Source: Lactobacillus intestinalis
Lineage (GTDB): Bacteria > Bacillota > Bacilli > Lactobacillales > Lactobacillaceae
DNA length: 64,000 bases
Reading direction: 5' to 3'
NCBI RefSeq assembly: GCF_024397795.1
Contig: NZ_CP072983.1
Coordinates: 1-64,000 of the forward strand
This document shows positions 53,173 through 64,000 of this stretch, piece after piece; within the stretch, counting starts at the first letter, position 1; every line of letters starts with the position of its first letter. Both the position numbers and the translations under genes were made by a program. Below the pieces are notes generated by a model. That model saw nothing but the letters and a program-made list of their open reading frames with translations. It was not told the DNA's origin and made no database searches.

Positions 53173-53283
53173 TTAGAGTACTCCCCTCAAAAAAGTATTT
53201 TAAATTGTATTATAAAACTTTTTCGTTAATTAAAGCATTCAAATTTATTAATTTTTGTTAACAATGGTAAGAAAGGAATATTT

Positions 53284-53697
53284 ATGACTACTCAAGCAAT
53301 TATTCATGATGTAATGATTTTAAGAACTAAATCACAAAAAGCATCGCAAGCAGACTTAAAAATTGCGGAAGATCTAAAAGATACTCTTATAGAAAATAAA
53401 AATATTGCTGCAGGATTAGCAGCAAATATGATTGGTGAAAACAAAAGAATTATTGCTTTCTTTGTAGGTCCTTTTCCTATGTTAATGTTGAATCCTAAAA
53501 TTATAGCTAAAAAAGAAAGTTATATCACTGAAGAAGGATGTCTATCATTGACAGGAGTTCGCCCAGTTAAACGTTATAAAATAATCAGCGTTGAATACGA
53601 GGATACAAGCTTTAATAAAAAGATCCAAGAGTTCACAGATTTTACGGCAGAAGTGATTCAACATGAGATTGATCATTGTGATGGAATTTTGATTTAA
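53284..53697 (+). CDS. def: Peptide deformylase-like protein
   Basis: 137 residues. The three deformylase motifs are present: AAGLAANMIG (GxGLAAxQ motif, with Asn-Met in place of the usual Pro-Gln), EEGCLSLTG (metal-binding Cys) and QHEIDHCDG (metal-binding His pair with catalytic Glu). It is shorter than the main PDF of lactobacilli (about 185), so it may be a second, accessory copy. It stands just upstream of the rrn promoters. Confidence 0.85.
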   Translation: MTTQAIIHDVMILRTKSQKASQADLKIAEDLKDTLIENKNIAAGLAANMIGENKRIIAFFVGPFPMLMLNPKIIAKKESYITEEGCLSLTGVRPVKRYKIISVEYEDTSFNKKIQEFTDFTAEVIQHEIDHCDGILI

Positions 53698-53702
53698 AAA
53701 AG

Positions 53703-53744
53703 TTCAAAAAAAGACTTGCCAAAAAAGAATAAATCAGGTATATT
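53703..53744 (+). promoter_or_regulatory. rrn promoter P1 with upstream A-tract
   Basis: TTGCCA (53716-53721), 17 bp, TATATT (53739-53744), preceded by TTCAAAAAA at 53703. Confidence 0.7.
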
Positions 53745-53808
53745 AATAAAGTCGCTTTTGAGAGAAAGCGAAACAGAAGCAGGCAAGCAAAAAGAAATAA
53801 AAAAATAT

Positions 53809-53848
53809 TTCAAAAAAGCTTGCAAGAGAGAAAAACTTCTGGTAATAT
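53809..53848 (+). promoter_or_regulatory. rrn promoter P2 with upstream A-tract
   Basis: TTGCAA (53820-53825), 17 bp, TAATAT (53843-53848), preceded by TTCAAAAAA at 53809-53817. Confidence 0.7.
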
Positions 53849-53892
53849 ATTTAACTGTCGTCAAGTTAAGAACTTGAAGGCAAAAAAATAAA

Positions 53893-53935
53893 TTCAAAAA
53901 AGTCCTTGACAAAGGACAAACGAATTTGATATAAT
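53893..53935 (+). promoter_or_regulatory. rrn promoter P3 with upstream A-tract
   Basis: TTGACA (53906-53911), 18 bp, TATAAT (53930-53935), preceded by TTCAAAAAA at 53893-53901. Closest to consensus and nearest to the rRNA. Confidence 0.8.
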
Positions 53936-54108
53936 ATAAAAGCTGTCTGATGCAAAAGATCAGGCAGAGGTAGTACCTTGAAAACTGAACAAAGTTTCGC
54001 TAAAGTGTGCGGGTGTAAAAACCCAAACAAAGAGCGAAGTCAATTCGCAAGCAATAAATTTTGAGACAAAGATCTTAAAAAAAGGAATGAGCAATCATTC
54101 AAACTTTT

Positions 54109-58784
<4,676 letters not shown>

Positions 58785-58853
58785 AAAGCGAAGCAATCGA
58801 AACGGTTTTTGCGAGGAATGTATTTAGTTTTGAGCGTAGTAGCTCAAAAAAGA

Positions 58854-58971
58854 GTGCGGTGGCGATAGCAAGAAGGATACACCTGTTCCCATGCCGAACA
58901 CAGAAGTTAAGCTTCTTAACGCCGAGAGTAGTTGGTGGGCAACTGCCTGCGAGGGTAGGCAACTGCCGTGC
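58854..58971 (+). rRNA. rrf: 5S ribosomal RNA
   Basis: About 118 nt with the conserved CCGAACACAGAAGTTAAGC core and closing stem. It lies about 70 nt after 23S and is followed directly by a terminator, with no tRNA cluster attached. Confidence 0.95.
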
Positions 58972-58979
58972 TCATTATG

Positions 58980-59034
58980 AAACTAGTTATAGTTATCTAA
59001 TCTTGATGTTAGAGAACTATAACTAGTTTTTTTA
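58980..59034 (+). terminator. rrn operon terminator
   Basis: 14-bp perfect stem AACTAGTTATAGTT/AACTATAACTAGTT (58981-58994 and 59015-59028), then seven T. Confidence 0.9.
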
Positions 59035-59092
59035 TTGTTGAAAAATATATTTATTTCTGTAATTAAAAAATAGAGGAGGAAACTATGATAAG

Positions 59093-59133
59093 AAATAAAG
59101 ACCTCGAAAATTTGTATAAATTTTGAGATCTTT
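59093..59133 (-). terminator. Terminator after the LysR pseudogene
   Basis: Stem AAAGATCTC/GAGGTCTTT-type with an AT-rich inner part, T-rich on the minus-strand side. Confidence 0.55.
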
Positions 59134-60023
59134 ATGTTGAGTAAGTCATTTAATTTATTTCTGTAGAAATTTTTAAATACATTAATCAAATTTTTCATTA
59201 TAGGTGAGAGTGGGAGATTTTTCTTAATAGCAATAAAATATTGTAATTGTAAAATTTGAGTATCAATTGGAAGTAAATTGATGGGTAAAGAATGGTGAAT
59301 TTTATTAAGAATGCTTGCCGAAGATATTGTCAAACCAACTAGATTCCACTATTATATTTGGTTTGACATGAAATTTTGGAAAAAGCCCGTTTACCTGATG
59401 TCGAACTGCAGATTCTGGGGCGCTTAACGCTAGAGGCGATTTAAGAATAGTTTTTAAATCATACATTGATGGCGATAAAATAGTTTGATTGGGGCTAAAA
59501 TATTTGGAAGTTGATGGAATGATTACATAATATTTTTCATTACCATTTATATAAAATTTTACGCCTTTTGTAATAGTTTCTGGATTTTGACCGATATAAC
59601 AATCAATTTTTTCATTTAATAAACGTTCTTCATTAATTCTGGGAAATGATTCAAATAATTGAATTCTAACTTCAGGATTTTCTTTAAGAAAATCTGGTAA
59701 AAGTTTCGGGAGGAGAAAACTTTCTAAAGTTCCTATACGAATCAATTTAGAATTTGGATAAGTATAGCGCGTTAGTTTTCTGACTAATTGCTGGTCATTA
59801 TAAGAAATAGTTTCAAGATAGTTGTAGTAAATCATCCCTGCTTCGGTAAGAGTAAAGGGAAGTTGGGATCGATTAAGAATTTGAGTTCCTATTTTTTCTC
59901 AATACGTTTAATTAACTGAGTAAGATAAGGTTGAGAATTATAAAGCTCTTTAGCAGCTTGAGTAAAATTACTAGTTCTTAAAAGAGTATCAATATAATGT
60001 AATAAAGTTTCAGGATTATTCAT
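59134..60023 (-). pseudogene. LysR-family regulator, frameshifted (locus A)
   Basis: Start ATG 60023 (MNNPETLLHYIDTLLRTSNF, ribosome site GAGGAG). Helix-turn-helix in frame up to KRIEKK, then a stop because the A-tract at 59897-59892 has six A where seven would continue into IGTQILNRSQLPFTLTEAGM. The second reading frame covers the substrate-binding domain (KLIRIGTLESFLLPKLLPDFLKENP ...) but breaks again near 59325, where one extra base shifts VES into WFDNIFGKHS-stop; the correct frame continues VGLTISSASILNKIHHS. Two independent lesions indicate a pseudogene. Divergent from the truncated flavoprotein. Confidence 0.85.
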
Positions 60024-60132
60024 ATTTTCTCCTCATAGCAAAAATGTTATTACTTATTAAGTATAATAGTATTTCACTTATTTTTTCGCTATTTATAGAA
60101 TGAATTTGTAGATAGTGAAAGGAAATATAAAA

Positions 60133-60672
60133 ATGAAATCAGGAACTTATAATGTAAAGGCAAAGGGACACGGCACATCGTATATGCCCATGAAGGTAAA
60201 AATCGCAGAGGATAAAATTAAAGAAACTGCCTATAATACAACTCAAGAGTCAATTGACAGTCAGGTTGAAGCAGATACTTTAGAAGAGTTGGCTAAGCAG
60301 ATTGGAATGGCCCCGACTACTCCACAAGAAACCATTAAAAAATATAATTCTTACGTAGATCAAGGTAAAGATCCTGACTTTGGTAAAAGTGCATTTAATT
60401 TAAAATGTGAAGTTGCTCCGTTTTATGCCACTCCTCGTAAACCAGCGATTCACCATACTATGGGTGGATTGAAGATTGATACACATGCCCATGTAATAAA
60501 CAAAGATGGAAAAATTATTGAGGGACTTTATGCAGCTGGGGGATTATATGCAGGAAACAGATTAGGTGGTAATTCTTTAGCTGATATTTTTACTTTTGGT
60601 AGAATTGCGGCAGATACTGCTAATAATGAAAATAAAAAAATTGATGTGAATACAAGTGCCTTGAAGCATTAA
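60133..60672 (+). pseudogene. Flavocytochrome/fumarate-reductase-type flavoprotein with internal deletion
   Basis: 179 residues. The first about 45 residues ([29 protein letters not shown]) are the start of an FMN-binding domain. From about residue 55 the sequence is the C-terminal end of an FAD-binding fumarate-reductase-type domain ([26 protein letters not shown] ... [16 protein letters not shown] ... [24 protein letters not shown]). Normal members are about 450-620 residues, so the central part including the FAD Rossmann motif and most active-site residues is missing. The remaining frame is open, so the deletion is in frame. A functional enzyme is unlikely. Confidence 0.85.
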
Positions 60673-60675
60673 AAA

Positions 60676-60706
60676 TAGGCCTAGCAATTGCTAGGCCTTA
60701 TTTTTG
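60676..60706. terminator. Bidirectional terminator between flavoprotein and LysR genes
   Basis: Perfect 22-bp palindrome (60677-60698, arms AGGCCTAGCAA/TTGCTAGGCCT) with T and A runs outside. Confidence 0.8.
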
Positions 60707-61568
60707 TTCATAAGGTTAATTAAAAGTTGAATACTTTGAGACATCTTAACTTTAGGATTGTATGCGAGGAAAACTGTTCTAGTATTTTTGGGAAGATTAA
60801 TCTTGATTTTTGCAATATCAAAACTATCCAAGAAATGGTTGTTGACAACAATTCCTACTACATCGTTCGCTAATACTTGGGTTGCTAGACTTAATTCGTC
60901 ATTTCCTTCTCCAGCAATAGAGAGGTTGGAGTTATAGTTTAGGAAAGTGGATGTGATCTTTTTGCCAATTGAAGTTTGAGAAAAATAAGTTATTAAGTGA
61001 TAGGGTAATAAGTCAGTTAATGAGACCTGTGGATACTGGGTTAAGGGATGATCCTTTCTAGTAATGCCGATTATTTCTTCATTATAAAGGGGCAAAAATA
61101 TTAGATTAAGGTGGTCACTTTTTTAGAACAAATCCCAATATCAATTTTTCCTTCTTCTAAATTTTGATAAATGTTATTAGAGCAGTCACTGTAACAATAA
61201 AATTTGGGTTGAATTTTATTGGTTTGTTTATATTCGGAAATAATGCGAGGCAAATAAGAGCTCATTGCAGTAGGAATACTAGCAATTTTTATAATATTTT
61301 CTTCTTTGCGTTTATAGTTAGCAATATCAATTTTGGATTTTTCAATAGAATTAATTGATGTAATTGCAGCTTCGTAAAATATTTTTCCATATTCTGTTAA
61401 TGTGATTTGTCCACCATTACGATTAATAAGCTGACAATTTAATTCTTTTTCTAATGATTTGATGAAATTGGATAAACTTGGTTGAGAAATATATAAATTC
61501 TTTGCAGCTTTTGAAAATTGACGTTCTTTCGCTAACTCTTTGAAATAGTAAAGTTGGTTTAAATTCAT
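60691..61568 (-). pseudogene. LysR-family regulator, frameshifted in an A-tract (locus B)
   Basis: ATG 61568 (MNLNQLYYFKELAKERQFSKAA). HTH and first half of the sensor domain read through GKIDIGICSKK, then VTTLI-stop. A six-A tract (minus strand 61124-61119) would need seven A to continue SDHLNLIFLPLYNEEIIGITRKDHP, which runs to the natural end at 60691. Otherwise the two halves add up to a normal LysR of about 290 residues. So there is a single one-base lesion, possibly slippage, a sequencing error, or early decay. Confidence 0.85.
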
Positions 61569-61799
61569 AGTTATTTCCTCATCTTTTCACATTTTATAAT
61601 CTTATTATAAAATTGTTATTTACTTATAGCGATCGCTTACACTCTTGAAATAACTATGATAAATAGCTAATTTATTTTTGAATAAATATTACTTATGAGA
61701 ATTGAAACTATATTATCAATCGAAGTTATTTTTGTTATAAAATCTATATTTTTGCTTAGACTAGTATACCCATTATATAAATCATTTTTAATCATTCCT
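61569..61799. other. AT-rich gap between LysR locus B and the cytochrome b5-like gene
   Basis: About 230 bases without a convincing gene or strong structure. It should contain the LysR promoter on the minus strand. Confidence 0.4.
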
Positions 61800-61805
61800 A
61801 AAAAA

Positions 61806-61842
61806 TAAAAGCCCCAGATCTAACTGATCTGGGGCTTTTATG
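61806..61842 (-). terminator. Terminator after the cytochrome b5-like gene
   Basis: 14-bp stem AAAAGCCCCAGATC/GATCTGGGGCTTTT with loop TAACT, symmetrical, so it can act in both directions. Confidence 0.85.
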
Positions 61843-61851
61843 ATAAATATG

Positions 61852-62097
61852 TTAATCCGTAGTGTAAGTTCCGACTTTATTGATTCGGTGAAGTACACTA
61901 TGGCCGTGGGGAGATTTTAAGATATCTTTGCTTAAAGCTTGACCTGCAGTAAGGCCGTGATGGTCTCCGTTGGTCCAGTGAGAATTATTAGTAACATCGT
62001 ATACTACCCCGTCGACTGCAATATAAGCTGGGCGACCATTTTTACCATCGTAATTTTTTAAAGATTCTGCGGTAAATTTTTTATTGAGTTCAGTCAT
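61852..62097 (-). CDS. Cytochrome b5-like heme/steroid-binding domain protein
   Basis: 81 residues, a bare cytochrome b5-like domain without signal peptide or membrane segment: KFTAESLKNYDGKNGRPAYIAVDGVVYDVTNNSHWTNGDHHGLTAGQAL. The HxxG-like heme-ligand region is WTNGDHHGL rather than HPGG, and a second His-rich stretch is SPHGHSVLHRI. Lactobacilli do not make heme, so the ligand may be acquired heme or a steroid. Start ATG 62097 follows GAAAGGGG. The promoter carries the TGACA palindrome shared with the GlsB genes. Confidence 0.82.
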   Translation of the reverse strand: MTELNKKFTAESLKNYDGKNGRPAYIAVDGVVYDVTNNSHWTNGDHHGLTAGQALSKDILKSPHGHSVLHRINKVGTYTTD

Positions 62098-62120
62098 GTA
62101 ATTTGCCCCTTTCTGGTTAT

Positions 62121-62149
62121 TGTCTATCTCAATAGTAACATGGTGTCAT
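62121..62149 (-). promoter_or_regulatory. Promoter with TGACA-type palindrome (cytochrome b5-like gene)
   Basis: Minus strand ATGACA (62149-62144), 17 bp, weak -10 TAGACA (62126-62121). TGACA-CCA-TGTTA at 62148-62136 matches the 13-bp site before csbD/glsB at 12 of 13 positions. Confidence 0.5.
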
Positions 62150-62189
62150 CAGGTAAAGGGCCAATCCTCAACTTCTTTAGTCTTTCTTA

Positions 62190-63056
62190 TTAATTGTTAT
62201 GACGCCACCCTGCAATATCCCAGGGAGTAAAGTCGTAATCCAACTTTTTATTATAAATAGCTTCGAAAGCTTCTACTTTTTGTTTATAATCCTGCGCCAT
62301 CATTAATTTGGAATTTTGATTTTCATTTAGGGCCGGATTTGGATAAATAGTTGGGAGAACATGAACAATGTATTTAGTTTGATAAAAATCAGGATTATCT
62401 TTTTCTAGCTTGGGCAAGTCTTGGATTTCGATAAAAGTAGAAATAATGGGTACATTTTGTTTAGCGGCAAAATAATAGGCTCCTCGTTGTGGCTTACGAG
62501 GCTTGCGATAATTCCACCACATTTCCTGCTCTGGGAAGATTAATACCCAATTATTACGTTCTAAAGCATTATGAAGATGCTTAGGAAATTCATTTCCAAT
62601 GTAACTTGGACTATTTACCAGAGGAATCGTCCCAATGTAATTCATCAAATAACGGAAAAATCCGGGTAATTTTAAATTAGTATCTTCAATCACAATTGAG
62701 AGGTGATGATGACATTTTAGAGCTAATCTTTTAATCGTCAAAGCATCAGTCTGATTAAAATGGTTAGCTGTTACAATGGCACCTCCTTGAGGGAGATCTT
62801 TTAAATACTTTAAACCTTTTATTTCAGTAGACGCCGAAATAGTTTTTGCTAAAGTATCGAGGAGAATTTTTCCGACTTCATTATTGAGTTTGCTGGAAAG
62901 AGTAGCTTGATTCTTCCAAAAATTATCTACTAAAGCTGTTCGTTGTTGCAAAGACATGACTGGATCTCCAACTTCTACCTTTGCTGTAAAGTCACGGTTA
63001 TTAGCAGCTGTTTTAATATTTTGAATGACTTGTTCGCGATTGTTTCCAATAATCAT
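62190..63056 (-). CDS. 1-acyl-glycerol-3-phosphate acyltransferase-like protein (PlsC family)
   Basis: 288 residues. Acyltransferase block I NHFNQTDA (HX4D, about residue 105), and block III FPEQEMWWNYRKPRKPQRGAYYFA. Transfers an acyl chain to a glycerol-phosphate or other acceptor. The start ATG 63056 overlaps the stop of the GT8 gene in ATGA, so the two are translationally coupled and may act together on a cell-envelope glycolipid. The longer upstream frame is not needed. Confidence 0.85.
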   Translation of the reverse strand: MIIGNNREQVIQNIKTAANNRDFTAKVEVGDPVMSLQQRTALVDNFWKNQATLSSKLNNEVGKILLDTLAKTISASTEIKGLKYLKDLPQGGAIVTANHFNQTDALTIKRLALKCHHHLSIVIEDTNLKLPGFFRYLMNYIGTIPLVNSPSYIGNEFPKHLHNALERNNWVLIFPEQEMWWNYRKPRKPQRGAYYFAAKQNVPIISTFIEIQDLPKLEKDNPDFYQTKYIVHVLPTIYPNPALNENQNSKLMMAQDYKQKVEAFEAIYNKKLDYDFTPWDIAGWRHNN

Positions 63057-64000
63057 AAAGTTACAGATCCTTGCTTTTTTATTTGTGCCCAATTGTGAGG
63101 ATCATTGAAAGTTTTGTCCTCTTTTTCAAGCATATAATTTAATTTTTCTCGATCTTCTTGACGTTGCAGATCAGTGTAATTGTCTAGTTCCTGTTTTAAT
63201 TCATCATAAAATTTAGTTTCTTGAGCACTCTTCCAGAAATATTTTTCATATTGAACATTTTTAAAATGCCATGGTTTAAAAAATAAATTGTAGTGAATTA
63301 AACCTGGGTTAGAAATAGGGGCTGTGTTTTCATTAGGCATTGCATCCCATCTAGGATTAAGGTGGAGAATGCGTCCTTCACCGATCTCATTTAGATAATC
63401 TTGATCAGGCGCAATACAGTCGAAGTGATATTTTTCAAGTAAATCCATAAAGTGGTCAATAAAATGCTCCTCACGGAATGCTTTGCAATTTAAAACTAAC
63501 ATTCCAGAATTGATGTATTTCTTAGGATCCAGTGCTAAAACATCTCTGATGTAAGTGACCATTTTTTCAACATATTGAATTGAGAGGTCAGTGCATGCAC
63601 CAAATAAGTTGTTTTCTAAATTTGTGGCATAAAGTTTAGAAATATCATCATTGACGATTGTGTCACTATCGATATAAATTGCCTTATCATATTGGGGAAA
63701 AAGATCAGGGATGAATAAACGATAAAAAATCGACATAGTGAAAAAATCCGCTCTTAGGTAATTTTCTTTACGATTTTTGATCGGCTTTACTAGTTCATCA
63801 TCGATATGAAAAAACTTTACATGAACATTTTCATTGCCCAAAGCTGCTAGATCTTCCTTGTGCTCAGGAGTTAGATCTTGATTTAAGAAATAAACTGTAT
63901 AGTCTTTTTCCGAATCGGCATGTTTAACCAATGAATTTAATGAAACCGCCGCATATTTAGTAAAGTCATCACTAATACTGTAAAAAACAGGAATTGTCAT
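63053..64000 (-). CDS. Glycosyltransferase family 8 protein
   Basis: 315 residues, complete: its ATG is the last three bases of the window. GT-A fold with the start VFYSISDDFTKYAAVSLNSLVKH, metal-binding D-x-D in YIDSDTIVND (about residue 95), the GT8 motif YINSGMLVLNC (about 141) and DQDYLNEI (about 177). Uses a UDP-sugar, probably for glycosylating a surface glycan or glycolipid. Coupled to the PlsC-type acyltransferase. The ribosome site lies outside the window. Confidence 0.9.
   Translation of the reverse strand: MTIPVFYSISDDFTKYAAVSLNSLVKHADSEKDYTVYFLNQDLTPEHKEDLAALGNENVHVKFFHIDDELVKPIKNRKENYLRADFFTMSIFYRLFIPDLFPQYDKAIYIDSDTIVNDDISKLYATNLENNLFGACTDLSIQYVEKMVTYIRDVLALDPKKYINSGMLVLNCKAFREEHFIDHFMDLLEKYHFDCIAPDQDYLNEIGEGRILHLNPRWDAMPNENTAPISNPGLIHYNLFFKPWHFKNVQYEKYFWKSAQETKFYDELKQELDNYTDLQRQEDREKLNYMLEKEDKTFNDPHNWAQIKKQGSVTL

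Overview
The window looks like the replication-origin end of a low-GC Lactobacillus chromosome, in the acidophilus/delbrueckii/gasseri sense of the genus. Evidence: the dnaA-dnaN-yaaA-recF-gyrB-gyrA order starting at base 1, a D-lactate dehydrogenase, single-domain SLAP-type secreted proteins, Rgg-type regulators, AT-rich codon use and a Lactobacillus-like 16S gene. I cannot name the species from sequence alone.

Layout. 1-8.7 kb is the replication initiation cluster with oriC (DnaA boxes, a GC clamp and a DnaA-trio-like tract) between dnaA and dnaN. 8.8-14.0 kb holds rpsF-ssb-rpsR and gdpP-rplI-dnaB. 14.1-17.9 kb has a fructokinase with a cre-like site, a CsbD/GlsB stress pair, an Mbeg1-like hydrolase and an MgtC-family protein. 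After tRNA-Thr(AGU) at 18.0 kb comes an AT-rich accessory stretch to about 31.6 kb: a CPBP protease, two unrecognised divergent genes, an SMR exporter, a DUF4097 lipoprotein, a decayed partial copy of an AAC(3)-like gene and the intact gene, and four Rgg-like regulators followed by an ABC exporter. 32-42.6 kb is mainly transport and metabolism: an APC permease, a Trp/Tyr-type ABC importer, CorA, an aldo/keto reductase and two SLAP paralogues. 42.7-53.7 kb has a TetM-like GTPase, ldhD, a second GlsB, exonuclease III, an antiporter, a PLD-helicase-DUF3427 protein, a serine hydrolase and a peptide deformylase. 53.7-59.0 kb is an rrn operon (16S-23S-5S, no spacer tRNA) behind three tandem promoters. 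59.1-64 kb has two frameshifted LysR genes around an internally deleted flavoprotein, a cytochrome b5-like protein and an acyltransferase/GT8 pair.

The most interesting signals are regulatory. (1) The APC permease at 32301-33626 is preceded by a promoter, a good ribosome site, a 21-codon leader ORF with eight Ser codons (six in a row) and three Thr codons, a 9-bp hairpin, a competing antiterminator pairing and a 14-bp intrinsic terminator just before the permease. This is a full candidate for ribosome-mediated Ser/Thr attenuation. (2) The ABC importer at 36967-39613 has a comparable leader: consensus promoter, a 15-codon leader with one Trp codon, three mutually exclusive RNA arms and two terminators in series. 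(3) A TGACA-N3-TGTCA palindrome forms the -35 region of both GlsB promoters and, with one change, that of the cytochrome b5-like gene, suggesting a small shared stress regulon. (4) Two SLAP genes share an ATAAC-N4-GTTAT palindrome inside the promoter spacer. (5) GyrA has Leu where most homologues carry the acidic quinolone-bridge residue.
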